The notes: generated from the sequence alone by a model not told the origin. A stretch of DNA of 19,599 nt from an uncultured Clostridia bacterium (GCA_948485625.1 CAOMRW010000027.1:1-19599), one strand, 5' to 3'; positions 1 to 7,339 are shown, counted from the first letter of the stretch. A program made the numbers and translations.

Positions 1-84
1 TACCGCTTCGGTTTATTCTCTAAAGGATTTACTGTTTACTTTTCAATGTACTTTTGTCTACTTTTTTTGATGTAGGCAATTCAA

Positions 85-114
85 ATTATACTATAAATTG
101 TTTTACTTTGTCAA
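85..114 (-). promoter_or_regulatory. Sigma-A promoter P1 of a leftward tandem set
   Basis: On the minus strand a perfect -35 TTGACA (114..109) and a perfect -10 TATAAT (90..85) are 18 bases apart. It is the promoter nearest the left edge and would start RNA near position 78. The RNA would run out of the window through a leader containing ACATTGAAAAGTAAACAG, which resembles leader or spacer sequence of clostridial rRNA operons. The downstream gene is not in the window, so the rRNA assignment is inference. Confidence 0.75.
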
Positions 115-233
115 GTACTTTTTGAAGTTTTTTTGTCAAAATAAAAATTAGTAATTACTGTCATTTTTTTAATTGTTTTTTCTTACTAATTCATTTGTTT
201 ACTTCTTTTTTCTTTCTTGCAAAGCACTTATTT

Positions 234-263
234 ATAATAGCATATATTGTCGTTTATTGTCAA
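234..263 (-). promoter_or_regulatory. Sigma-A promoter P2 of a leftward tandem set
   Basis: On the minus strand TTGACA (263..258) and TATTAT (239..234) are 18 bases apart. The sequence just after the -10 (AAATAAGTGCTT) is close to that after P3 (AAATAAGCACTT), so the two look like diverged copies of one promoter unit. The spacing of about 150 bases from P1 and about 95 bases from P3 is typical of stacked stable-RNA promoters. Confidence 0.7.
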
Positions 264-328
264 TACTTTTTTTTAATTTTTTTAAAATATTTTTTATTGT
301 ATTTTGTTTCCTCGACAAGTGCTTATTT

Positions 329-357
329 ATATTAACACATCCATCTAATAAAGTCAA
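329..357 (-). promoter_or_regulatory. Sigma-A promoter P3 of a leftward tandem set
   Basis: On the minus strand TTGACT (357..352) and TAATAT (334..329) are 17 bases apart, followed by the same AAATAAG discriminator-like sequence as P2. It lies in a gene-free stretch (1-463). No credible ORF is seen there; the one short ORF is low-complexity Phe/Leu translation of the T-rich strand. Confidence 0.65.
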
Positions 358-463
358 TACTTTTTTGTAATTTTTTTATTTTATTTTTTAATATATTTTT
401 TTAAGTTTCTATATATCTCTTTAACACTCTTATTTACATTAATTTTATTCCATTATAAATATT

Positions 464-697
464 TTAAATTTCAACAAGAATTAAATCATCCCCAATACAT
501 TTTATATTTTGCCATGGAATTACAATATCATTATTAGATGAAAAAATATTAATAATCTTATTACTTCCAGGAACAATTATAGAAGTTATTACACCACTTT
601 CTAAATCAGCACAAACATCTTGGACATATCCTAGTCTTTTTCCATCTTTAATATTAACAACCTCTTTATGTTTAAAATCTAGACCTTTGTCTTGCAT
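464..697 (-). CDS. ylmC: YlmC/YmxH family sporulation protein (PRC-barrel)
   Basis: This 77-residue protein matches the small YlmC/YmxH family, a single PRC-barrel domain found beside sigG in many spore-formers. The order here is a KEVVNIKDGKRLGYV first strand pair, an acidic stretch DLESG, a hydrophobic ITSIIVPG strand, and the family's typical IPWQNIKCIGDDLILVEI ending. The ATG at 697 follows a strong AAGGAGGAT site at a gap of about 7 bases. It is the last gene of the minus-strand cluster, downstream of sigG. The biochemical role of the family is not well defined; PRC barrels usually bind protein or RNA partners. No signal peptide or membrane segment is visible. Confidence 0.85.
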   Translation of the reverse strand: MQDKGLDFKHKEVVNIKDGKRLGYVQDVCADLESGVITSIIVPGSNKIINIFSSNNDIVIPWQNIKCIGDDLILVEI

Positions 698-759
698 ATA
701 TCTAATCCTCCTTTTGCTACTAATTAAAATTAAGATTTTATATCATGGTAATTCACATA

Positions 760-826
760 TAGATACCTGACAGTTTTTATTCTTATGTGATTACACATAT
801 AATAAAAACTCTTAGGCATTAAGATA
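760..826. repeat. Near-palindromic repeat, copy E1 (leader of ylmC)
   Basis: An approximately 67-bp near-palindrome lies between sigG and ylmC. Its inner stem pairs AGTTTTTATT with AATAAAAACT and TTATGTG with CACATA around an ATTA loop, and its outer arms pair ATACCTGACAG with CTCTTAGGCAT imperfectly. It shares design and core with E2, E3 and E4 elsewhere in the window. There is no U-tract, so it is not a classical terminator. Confidence 0.55.
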
Positions 827-886
827 TAAGATATTAATTTTATATTTTGTTTCTATTATTATATTCATTAATAGTAAAAAAATTAA

Positions 887-1660
887 CTATTTATATAATC
901 TTTTTATATGTTCTATTGCATTTTTTTCTAATCTGGATACTTGTGCTTGAGATATTCCTATTTCATCAGCGACTTCCATTTGAGTTCTTCCATCAAAAAA
1001 TCTTTTAGTTATTATCATTTTTTCTTTTTCATTTAATTTTTTCATTATTTGTACTATTGTCATATTTTCTGCCCAAATTTCGTCTGTATTTTTACTATCT
1101 TTTACTTGGTCCATTATATAGATACTTTCTGAACCATCATTATATACTGGTTCTTGAAGCGAAACTGGGTCTTGAATTGCATCAAAACTTAATGCAACAT
1201 TTTCTCTTTCTACTCCTAATTCTTTTGCTATTATATCTATTGTAGGTTCTTTTCCATGTTCTTTTGTATATCTTTCTTTAAATTGCATAGCTTTATATGC
1301 CAAGTCTCTTACTGACCTGCTTACTCTTATACTGTTATTATCTCTTAAATATCTTTTTACTTCTCCAATAATCATAGGAACAGCATATGTCGAAAACTGA
1401 ACGTTTTGGCTCAAGTCAAAATTATCTATTGCTTTTATTAATCCAACACATCCTACTTGAAATAAATCGTCTGCATTTTCTCCTCTTCCATAAAATCTTT
1501 GTATTACACTTAGTACTAGTCTTAAATTTCCATTTATAAATGTTTGTCTTGCTTCTTCATCTCCTTGTTTTATTTTTATGAATAATTCTTCTTTTTCTTC
1601 TCTTGTAAGTAAAGGTAATTTTGATGTGTTAACTCCACATATTTCTACTTTATTTATCAA
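887..1660 (-). CDS. sigG: RNA polymerase sporulation sigma factor SigG
   Basis: This 257-residue sigma-70 family protein directs late forespore gene expression. It opens with the SigG hallmark NKVEICGVNTSKLPLL. It then has region 2 (NGNLRLVLSVIQRFYGRG, DDLFQVGCVGLIKAIDNFDL, STYAVPMIIGEVKRYLRD), region 3 (RVSRSVRDLAYKA onward) and region 4 with the helix-turn-helix MEVADEIGISQAQVSRLEK. Length is as usual. The start is TTG at 1660; GGAGG lies 9 bases upstream and no ATG or GTG fits better. The leader holds a sigma-F-type promoter and a hairpin that could mask the ribosome site. It is normally adjacent to sigE, but here an unrelated gene lies between them. Confidence 0.97.
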   Translation of the reverse strand: MINKVEICGVNTSKLPLLTREEKEELFIKIKQGDEEARQTFINGNLRLVLSVIQRFYGRGENADDLFQVGCVGLIKAIDNFDLSQNVQFSTYAVPMIIGEVKRYLRDNNSIRVSRSVRDLAYKAMQFKERYTKEHGKEPTIDIIAKELGVERENVALSFDAIQDPVSLQEPVYNDGSESIYIMDQVKDSKNTDEIWAENMTIVQIMKKLNEKEKMIITKRFFDGRTQMEVADEIGISQAQVSRLEKNAIEHIKRLYK

Positions 1661-1670
1661 AAAGAAAAAC

Positions 1671-1709
1671 CTCCTTTGGAAATATTTTTTTGTATTATTT
1701 CCAAAAAAG
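1671..1709 (-). promoter_or_regulatory. Hairpin masking the sigG ribosome-binding site
   Basis: On the minus strand the 5' arm (1709..1696) pairs with the 3' arm (1684..1671) over 14 positions: 12 Watson-Crick pairs and two G-U. The loop is 11 bases. The 3' arm contains the GGAG of the sigG Shine-Dalgarno (1674..1670). Only RNA begun upstream of about 1709 would contain both arms. A role in blocking translation of read-through RNA is inference. Confidence 0.65.
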
Positions 1710-1722
1710 CTTTTATATATAC
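1693..1722 (-). promoter_or_regulatory. Sigma-F-type promoter of sigG
   Basis: On the minus strand -35 GTATA (1722..1718) and -10 GGAAATAATA (1702..1693) are 15 bases apart. The -10 fits the sigma-F pattern GGNNANAHTR at every position. A start near 1686 leaves a 26-base leader with the GGAGG but without the 5' arm of the masking hairpin. sigG is a sigma-F target in Bacillus, which fits. The motif match is direct; use in vivo is inferred. Confidence 0.6.
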
Positions 1723-1723
1723 T

Positions 1724-1793
1724 CTTAGTGATTAACAGTTTTAATTTTATTATATATGTAGCTACAAGATAATTGAAACTCTTAACAACTTAA
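1724..1793. repeat. Near-palindromic repeat, copy E2 (leader of sigG)
   Basis: An approximately 70-bp near-palindrome is centred on TGTAGCTACA. The inner arms pair AGTTTTAATT with AATTGAAACT, and the outer arms pair CTTAGTGATTAA with TTAACAACTTAA imperfectly. It contains the ATTATATATGT core shared with E3 and E4. It lies just upstream of the sigma-F-type promoter of sigG. Confidence 0.5.
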
Positions 1794-1803
1794 TTTTTCT
1801 CTT

Positions 1804-1838
1804 CATATAATAAAAGATACCCTTATTTAGGGCATCTT
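1804..1838 (-). terminator. Rho-independent terminator after the HTH-like gene
   Basis: On the minus strand a 9-bp stem, AAGATGCCC (1838..1830) with GGGTATCTT (1822..1814), encloses a 7-base loop and is followed by a T-rich tail. The stem overlaps the last codons of the preceding gene. It would limit read-through toward sigG. Confidence 0.7.
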
Positions 1839-2413
1839 CTTTGTTTCCATAATTGTTCAAAAAAGTTTTTTGCTCTTTTACTGGAATCTTTTTTTAAGCT
1901 TCGTTTTTCAATTGCTTTACAGATTTCATCATCAGCAATATTTTCAATAAATGCTTTTTTTAGTAATGCATCTAATACTACTGTGCTTATATCATATTTC
2001 TGTGCGAATTCTTTTTTAGACATTTCAGAATTTTCTGCAAAATCTTTAGCAATCACTTCTACTTCTGTATTAGAATAAGTAGAAATAATGTAGGCATTTC
2101 TCTTTTTCCGCAATCTGGCATAACGTCCCAGAGTACTCTCTCCTGCGTTCTGAGCATGAGTCTTTTGATTTAGAAATGCTTTTGCTTCGATTTTGTTAAC
2201 GGTTTCTTCTGAAACCCAATTTTTAACAACTGCTTCTTCTATTATTCTATAGAAGCATGATTTTTTTATATTTTCTTTTTCACAGAAATATGAATAAGAA
2301 AAGTGCTGCTCTGAATTTCCATATTGATTAGCAATTCTTGTACAGAAGCTTTTGAATTCCTCTGGCAACATATGCTTTTTTAGATATGAATAGTTCCGTC
2401 CTTTTTCGCTCAT
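1823..2413 (-). CDS. Unrecognised HTH-like protein between sigE and sigG
   Basis: I do not recognise this basic, helix-rich 196-residue protein. Two stretches look like helix-turn-helix units: about residues 40-62 (YFCEKENIKKSCFYRIIEEAV) and about 130-153 (SKKEFAQKYDISTVVLDALL). The C-terminus is very basic (KRSLKKDSSKRAKN). A DNA- or RNA-binding role is only a guess. An ATG 15 bases upstream is in frame, but AAAGGAGA fits the ATG at 2413. The gene has its own promoter and terminator and less AT-biased codons than its neighbours, including two CGG arginine codons followed by A that are read in frame. It splits the normally adjacent sigE-sigG pair, so it looks like an inserted cassette. Confidence 0.75.
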   Translation of the reverse strand: MSEKGRNYSYLKKHMLPEEFKSFCTRIANQYGNSEQHFSYSYFCEKENIKKSCFYRIIEEAVVKNWVSEETVNKIEAKAFLNQKTHAQNAGESTLGRYARLRKKRNAYIISTYSNTEVEVIAKDFAENSEMSKKEFAQKYDISTVVLDALLKKAFIENIADDEICKAIEKRSLKKDSSKRAKNFFEQLWKQRRCPK

Positions 2414-2467
2414 ATTGTCTCCTTTCATTCAATTCAATTATGTCTCCTTTTGCATTATACTAATTGC

Positions 2468-2496
2468 ATTATATCATATCTTATTATTTTTGTCTA
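2468..2496 (-). promoter_or_regulatory. Extended -10 promoter for the HTH-like gene
   Basis: On the minus strand -35 TAGACA (2496..2491) and -10 TATAAT (2473..2468) are 17 bases apart, with a TGA extension before the -10. The -35 begins at the base after the recoded sigE stop (2499..2497). A second TATAATGC copy lies about 10 bases downstream. Confidence 0.65.
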
Positions 2497-3244
2497 TTAG
2501 CCAGTTTTACTCATAATTTCTTTTTTCATTTTATTTATTATTTTCTTTTCTAATCTAGATATATAACTTTGTGATATTCCGAAGTTCATCTGCAACTTCT
2601 TTTTGTGTCTTTTCTTTTCCAGTTTTAAATCCAAATCTCATTTCCATTATATCTTTTTCTCTATCTTTCAATTTTAATATTGATGCTTTAAGTAATTTTT
2701 TATCTACTTCATCTTCAATGTTTCTAGAAGTAATATCTGGGTCTGTTCCTAATATATCTGAAAGTAATAATTCATTTCCATCACAATCTTTATTCAAAGG
2801 TTCATCTATTGAAATTTCTCCTTTTGTTTTATTACTTTTTCTTAAATACATTAGTATTTCATTTTCAATGCATCTTGATGCATATGTAGCTAGTTTTATA
2901 TTTTTTTCAGAATTAAAAGTATTTACTCCTTTCATTAATCCTATTGTTCCTATTGATATTAAATCTTCTATTCCAATTCCTGTATTTTCAAATTTTTTTG
3001 CTATATATACAACTAATCTTAAATTTCTTTCTACAAGAATTTGTCTAGTCTTCAGATTGTCTTCTTCTGATAATTTTTTAATTAACTCTTCCTCTTCTGA
3101 TTGTTCTAGTGGAGGAGGAAGTGTTTGACTACCTGCTATATAAAATATAGGCAAATATTCTATTTCATTATCTTCATTTATGTATTTTGCACATACACTT
3201 GTAAGACTATCTATTCTTTTTTTTAAAAATTCAACAATATTCAT
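2497..3244 (-). CDS. sigE: Sporulation sigma factor SigE precursor, +1 frame break in region 4.2
   Basis: This is pro-sigma-E, the mother-cell sigma factor made inactive and cleaved by SpoIIGA. After a pro-sequence comes the family mark YIAGSQTLPPPL (about residues 35-46), then region 2 (ERNLRLVVYIAKKFENTG, EDLISIGTIGLMKGVNTF, ATYASRCIENEILMYLR) and region 4 (REKDIMEMRFG, KTQKEVADEL). After Leu221 (CTT, 2584..2582) the zero frame reads CGG and stops at 2555, losing the recognition helix. Skipping C2581 continues as GISQSYISRLEKKIINKMKK to a TAA at 2497, about 248 residues, close to the usual length. GGAGGTG precedes the ATG at 3244. The break is seen directly; whether it is recoding, mutation or error is open. 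Confidence 0.9.
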
Positions 3245-3280
3245 TTATGCACCTCCTATTTTTTGTTTCTTTGTGATTTA

Positions 3281-4168
3281 TTAATAAAGTTCTATACCTA
3301 TAAGAGCTTTATATTCTCCCTTTTTTGTTAAAGATTTATTATATATTCCTATTATTGCATTCTTTTTTTCTTCTATTTGTTGTTCATTAATTATTTCTAA
3401 TTTTTCTGGCCTTATACCTATTAACATTCCATATTGTTTTCCTAATGATGAAAATGGTATCATTTTTAGTTTTGGAATATATTCTTTCTTTATGTTTTCT
3501 GGTATTTTTTCAAGATCACCTCCTAGTATAGATTCAGTATTATTTAAAATTTCTTTTGGTATCAAATCATATAGTGCCATTTTCTCTACTACTATAACTG
3601 GACTACCTGTGATTGGTTCTTTTAACATATTTCCTGTATCTACCATTGTGTCTAAAATTATTTCTTTTCCATTCATTCTAATTTTAGATTTGCACATCAT
3701 ATCTTTTTTAGTAATTTTATTTTTAGATATTTTAAAAGATATAATCAGTATAATTGTTCCTAGTATAGCTCCTATAAATATTACTTTTAGTACATATGTC
3801 CCAACATATATCCCATTTTTCATTATTATATTTTGTGGTTTTAATACATATATTAAATATGTTGCTACTCCTCCAAATGTAAATGTTGTTAAATAAAACA
3901 ATACCAATTGTTTACACATTTTTTTTAAGTTTTGTGGATTAAATGCTACATATATAATAATTATTGATAAAGCTATTTTTATTATAAAGTTTGAATATAT
4001 ATGTAATTTAGATACATATTGAGCTGTTGCATATATTGCACCAATTAAACTCGAAATCAATATTCTTATATAATTTATTTTACATTTTGAGATTAATCCA
4101 GTAGCATATAGTATTATATAGTTCATAATGAGGTTTTCTACAATTATAATATCAATATAAATTGTCAT
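3281..4168 (-). CDS. spoIIGA: SpoIIGA, sigma-E processing aspartic protease
   Basis: SpoIIGA is a membrane-embedded protease that cleaves the pro-sequence of sigma-E at the sporulation septum after a signal from the forespore. The N-terminal half (about residues 1-150) is a run of five hydrophobic segments starting MTIYIDIIIVENLIMNYIIL. The C-terminal half is the aspartic-protease-like domain with its catalytic DTGN (about residue 178) followed by PITGSPVIVVE. The start is ATG 4168, behind AGGTGA and matching the family N-terminus; a GTG nine bases upstream overlaps that ribosome site. It gives 295 residues. sigE follows 36 bases downstream, so enzyme and substrate are co-transcribed. Confidence 0.95.
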   Translation of the reverse strand: MTIYIDIIIVENLIMNYIILYATGLISKCKINYIRILISSLIGAIYATAQYVSKLHIYSNFIIKIALSIIIIYVAFNPQNLKKMCKQLVLFYLTTFTFGGVATYLIYVLKPQNIIMKNGIYVGTYVLKVIFIGAILGTIILIISFKISKNKITKKDMMCKSKIRMNGKEIILDTMVDTGNMLKEPITGSPVIVVEKMALYDLIPKEILNNTESILGGDLEKIPENIKKEYIPKLKMIPFSSLGKQYGMLIGIRPEKLEIINEQQIEEKKNAIIGIYNKSLTKKGEYKALIGIELY

Positions 4169-4193
4169 TTTATTCACCTACTTTTAGAATTTT

Positions 4194-4221
4194 ACTATAT
4201 CCTTTTTACAAAGTCTGTCTT
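4194..4221 (-). promoter_or_regulatory. Possible spoIIGA promoter with 0A-box-like site
   Basis: On the minus strand, between the ftsZ terminator and spoIIGA, AAGACA (4221..4216) and TATAGT (4199..4194) are 16 bases apart. Between them lies TTTGTAAAA (4212..4204), one mismatch from the Spo0A box TTTGTCAAA. Spo0A control of this operon is known in Bacillus. The match here is weak. Confidence 0.35.
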
Positions 4222-4233
4222 TTTTTATTGTAG

Positions 4234-4273
4234 AAAAAAAGAAATAATCGAGTCTTTTCGATTATTTCTTTTT
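4234..4273 (-). terminator. Hairpin terminator after ftsZ
   Basis: A 16-bp perfect stem (4236..4251 with 4258..4273) encloses a 6-base loop. Each arm ends in an A/T run, so it can act on both strands. It lies 33 bases past the ftsZ stop and separates the division genes from spoIIGA-sigE. Confidence 0.85.
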
Positions 4274-4305
4274 CATTTATATAAAATATGTGCTTTTTTC
4301 TTTTT

Positions 4306-5427
4306 TTACATATTTTTATTTCTATTTTTTCTTAAAAATGGTGGAATATCTAAATCATTTTGTGATGAACTTACTTCTGTATTTGATGGTATTGAGTTAA
4401 TTTTCTTTTCCCATGTTTTTGATACTATGTTATCTACACCTATACTTGATATATTATTTTCTGCTTTTTCAAATCCTGTTGCTATAACTGTTATTTGTAT
4501 TTCATCTTGCATTGTAGGATCTGTAACTGTACCAAATATAATATTTGCTTCTGGGTCTACACTACGTTGTACTAATTCTGCTGCTGTGTTTACTTCGTGT
4601 AATCCTAAGTCTTCTCCACCAGTAATATTTATAATTACTCCTCTTGCTCCTTCTATTGATGTTTCTAATAATGGACTTTGTATAGCTTCTTTTGCTGCAT
4701 CTTCTGCTCTGTTTTCTCCTGCTGCTCTACCCACACCCATATGAGCCATACCTGTATTTAACATTATTGTTTTTACATCTGCAAAGTCCAAGTTTACTAA
4801 TCCTGGTACTGCTATTAAGTCTGATATACCTTGTACACCTTGTCTTAATACATCATCTGCCATTTTAAATGCTTCTATTATAGATGTTTTTCTATCTATT
4901 ATTTGTAGTAATTTGTCATTTGGTATTACTACTAATGTATCTACTTTTCCTTTTAAGCTTTCAATTCCTCTTTCTGCTTGTGAAAGTCTTTTCTTTCCTT
5001 CAAATGTAAATGGTTTTGTAACAACACCTATTGTTAATATTCCCATTTCTTTTGCTATTGATGCAACTATTGGTGCAGCTCCTGTACCTGTTCCACCACC
5101 CATTCCTGCAGTAACAAATACCATATCTGCTCCTCTTAATATTTCAGCTACTTCTGATTTACTTTCTTCTGCTGATTGTGCTCCAATATCAGGATTTGCT
5201 CCAGCTCCTAGTCCTCTTGTTATTTTTTCTCCTATTTGAATTTTAGTGTTAGCTCTTGATTGTTGAAGTGCTTGTCTATCTGTATTTACTGCTATAAAGT
5301 CTACACCTTTTATTCCTGATTCTATCATTCTATTTACTGCGTTGTTTCCTGCTCCTCCAACTCCAATTACTTTTATTGTTGCTGTTCCATCCATCATTGT
5401 TATATTACTATCATCATATTCCATCAT
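4306..5427 (-). CDS. ftsZ: Cell division protein FtsZ
   Basis: FtsZ is the tubulin-like GTPase that forms the division ring. The nucleotide-binding loop GVGGAGNNAV is at residues 22-31 and the tubulin signature GGGTGTGAAP at 110-119. The T7 synergy loop (NLDFADVKTIM) comes later. A low-complexity linker then leads to the C-terminal peptide DIPPFLRKNR, which docks on FtsA. Length is 373 residues, as expected. An in-frame ATG 21 bases upstream (5448) lies inside the sequence ATGGGGAGG, which is itself the ribosome site, so ATG 5427 is the better start. It follows ftsA by about 155 bases. Confidence 0.98.
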   Translation of the reverse strand: MMEYDDSNITMMDGTATIKVIGVGGAGNNAVNRMIESGIKGVDFIAVNTDRQALQQSRANTKIQIGEKITRGLGAGANPDIGAQSAEESKSEVAEILRGADMVFVTAGMGGGTGTGAAPIVASIAKEMGILTIGVVTKPFTFEGKKRLSQAERGIESLKGKVDTLVVIPNDKLLQIIDRKTSIIEAFKMADDVLRQGVQGISDLIAVPGLVNLDFADVKTIMLNTGMAHMGVGRAAGENRAEDAAKEAIQSPLLETSIEGARGVIINITGGEDLGLHEVNTAAELVQRSVDPEANIIFGTVTDPTMQDEIQITVIATGFEKAENNISSIGVDNIVSKTWEKKINSIPSNTEVSSSQNDLDIPPFLRKNRNKNM

Positions 5428-5582
5428 TTTGATTTTCCTCCCCATCAATTTAGCTAATCTTTAGCTTTCTTTATTTTTGTGTTTTCACAATTTTGCTTAA
5501 TTGTATATTTTATATGTTATTAGTTAGCTTTTTTAAATTACTAACTTAAAATTAATAACTCTTTTATTTTTTAATAAGAACT

Positions 5583-6812
5583 TTAACTATAGAAAAATTC
5601 TTTTATTCTTTCAAATATGTTTTTTAACATATTTTCATTTGATTTTGTATCTATACTGCTTGATACTGTTTTTGCAAATGGTCTTGATGCTATATATCTA
5701 ACTAATGCATAACTTGTTCTATATGCAGGTTTTGTTGCTCCAATTAGTCTTCCTGTTGATATTTTTACAGGTATATTTAAGTTTATTTTTCCAGCAACAT
5801 CACTTTTGCTTACATTTACTATTCCTTGTCCTGTTAAAATAACATTATTTATTCTAGATTTAATTCCTTGATTTGTTAAGTCTTTGTTTATTATTAAGAA
5901 CATTTCTTCAATTCTTGCTTCTATTATTTCTATTAGTTCAGAGCTTTTTATTATTTTATTTTTATTATTGTCTTTGCATGTATTTAAAATTATGTCATTA
6001 TCATTATCTATAAAAGATTTTAATGCTAGTCCATATTGTCTTTTTAATTTATCTGCTTCTTCATGTGATATATTTAATACTACTGCAATATCATTAGTTA
6101 TATTTTCTCCTCCTAATGGTATTGAATTTGTATAAATAAATGTTGAACCCTCGAAAACTCCTATATCTGTGTTTTCTGCTCCCATATCTATAATTGCTAT
6201 ATTATCATGTAATTCATTTTTGTCAAGGATTAAATTTCTTTGAGCTAATGTTATTGGTACAATTCCATCTATTTCTAATCCTGCTTTTTTGAATATACCA
6301 TTTAGTTGTCTTACATAATCTTTTTCTGCTAATATTATTTGTGCACTTATTGTGAAATTAGAGCTTAGGCTTCCTACTGGGTCTGTTACAACTGTTCCAT
6401 TGTCTAATACTATTTTGTCTGGAACAATGTCTATTAATGTTTTTCCATCTGGTATTTCTATGTCTTTTACTTGCATTATTGCATTTTGAACATCTCTTAC
6501 TGAAATTCCAGAATATTTATCTCTTGCTTCTTTAGTTATACTATTTTGAACTATTGTAACATATTTACCTGGAATTGTTACATATGCTGAATTTATTTTT
6601 AAGTTTGTTTCATCCTCGGCATCTTTTATAGTTTTTGCTAAACTTAAACTTACTTCTTCTTCATTTATTATTTTTCCTTTTTTTAATCCACTACATTTAT
6701 ATGATGTACTACATATAGTTTCTATTTGTTCAAAATTATTGACTTCTCCTACAACTGTTGCTATTTTGGTTGTTCCTATATCTACACCAACTATAATATC
6801 ACCTATTGCCAA
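5583..6812 (-). CDS. ftsA: Cell division protein FtsA
   Basis: FtsA is the actin-fold ATPase that anchors FtsZ to the membrane. The phosphate-1 motif is VGVDIGTTKIATVVGE near the N-terminus and the phosphate-2 region is NIAIIDMGAENTDIGVFEG. The adenosine motif is VILTGQGIVNVS. The SHS2 (1C) subdomain lies between, with the usual KDIEIPDGKTLIDIVPDK stretch. The last residues, MLKNIFERIKEFFYS, form the amphipathic membrane-targeting helix. Length is 409. Translation starts at TTG (6812), 7 bases after GGGGG. A consensus promoter lies just upstream, so ftsA-ftsZ can be transcribed separately from the upstream genes. Confidence 0.97.
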   Translation of the reverse strand: MAIGDIIVGVDIGTTKIATVVGEVNNFEQIETICSTSYKCSGLKKGKIINEEEVSLSLAKTIKDAEDETNLKINSAYVTIPGKYVTIVQNSITKEARDKYSGISVRDVQNAIMQVKDIEIPDGKTLIDIVPDKIVLDNGTVVTDPVGSLSSNFTISAQIILAEKDYVRQLNGIFKKAGLEIDGIVPITLAQRNLILDKNELHDNIAIIDMGAENTDIGVFEGSTFIYTNSIPLGGENITNDIAVVLNISHEEADKLKRQYGLALKSFIDNDNDIILNTCKDNNKNKIIKSSELIEIIEARIEEMFLIINKDLTNQGIKSRINNVILTGQGIVNVSKSDVAGKINLNIPVKISTGRLIGATKPAYRTSYALVRYIASRPFAKTVSSSIDTKSNENMLKNIFERIKEFFYS

Positions 6813-6854
6813 GTTAATTCCCCCATCTTTTAAGTACTAAATTTTCTGATTGTA

Positions 6855-6883
6855 TTTATATTACATTTTTTTTAAAATGTCAA
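6855..6883 (-). promoter_or_regulatory. Sigma-A promoter of ftsA-ftsZ
   Basis: On the minus strand a perfect -35 TTGACA (6883..6878) and -10 TATAAA (6860..6855) are 17 bases apart, 43 bases upstream of the ftsA start. Confidence 0.8.
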
Positions 6884-6902
6884 TAGAATTTGTTATATTT
6901 TT

Positions 6903-6935
6903 GTAATAATTTCGTAATATTATTGTAATATTATT
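6903..6935. repeat. Three tandem 11-bp repeats upstream of the ftsA promoter
   Basis: GTAATAATTTC, GTAATATTATT and GTAATATTATT run head to tail without gaps. They begin about 20 bases upstream of the ftsA -35 on the minus strand. They could be a protein site array or an A/T-rich UP-like element. Confidence 0.6.
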
Positions 6936-6970
6936 TATAAATGTTGAAATATCAGTTTTTTGTGTTTTAT

Positions 6971-7339
6971 TTAATTTTTATTTGTTTTATTTTTTAAATT
7001 TTCTGTCCATTTTTCGACATAATATCTTCTTATTATTCCTAAATTTAAAAACATTCTTCCTACAAATACTACTATTGCTGCTAAATAAATATCAATATTT
7101 AATTTTTCTCCTAATACTGTTAATAGTATTGCAAGTATCCCATTTCCAAAAAATCCTGATATAAATATTTTCATATCGAATTTTTTATTTATTACAGATG
7201 CTATTCCTCCAAATACAGTATCTAATGCTGCAATTATTGCAATTGCTAGATAACTTGAATATGTATATGAGATTATTGGAGCATTTAATCCTACAATTAC
7301 TCCTAATATACATGCTATTATCATACTAAATATAATCAT
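6971..7339 (-). CDS. sbp: Small basic protein Sbp (DUF1290 membrane protein)
   Basis: This is the small membrane protein found between the DUF881 genes and ftsA/ftsZ in Firmicutes. It has three to four hydrophobic segments, the family mark SYLAIAIIAALDTVFGGI, a SGFFGNGILAILL segment and the ending FLNLGIIRRYYVEKWTENL. The frame is open to 7411, but that extension is polar and unlike the family and overlaps palindrome E4. AAAGGA sits 9 bases before the ATG at 7339, which begins a hydrophobic segment and gives the expected length of about 122 residues. The molecular role is not known; its position suggests a division or envelope function. Confidence 0.88.
   Translation of the reverse strand: MIIFSMIIACILGVIVGLNAPIISYTYSSYLAIAIIAALDTVFGGIASVINKKFDMKIFISGFFGNGILAILLTVLGEKLNIDIYLAAIVVFVGRMFLNLGIIRRYYVEKWTENLKNKTNKN

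Noticed and set aside
173..370. 65-residue ORF in the left intergenic region
   Set aside because: It is low-complexity Phe/Leu/Ile translation of a T-rich strand, has no ribosome site and overlaps the leftward promoters.
5516..5559. Inverted repeat in the ftsA-ftsZ gap as a fifth copy of the palindrome family
   Set aside because: The arms (TTAGTTAG with CTAACTTAA) are short and the TATATGT core with its nested arms is missing; in such AT-rich DNA this may be chance.
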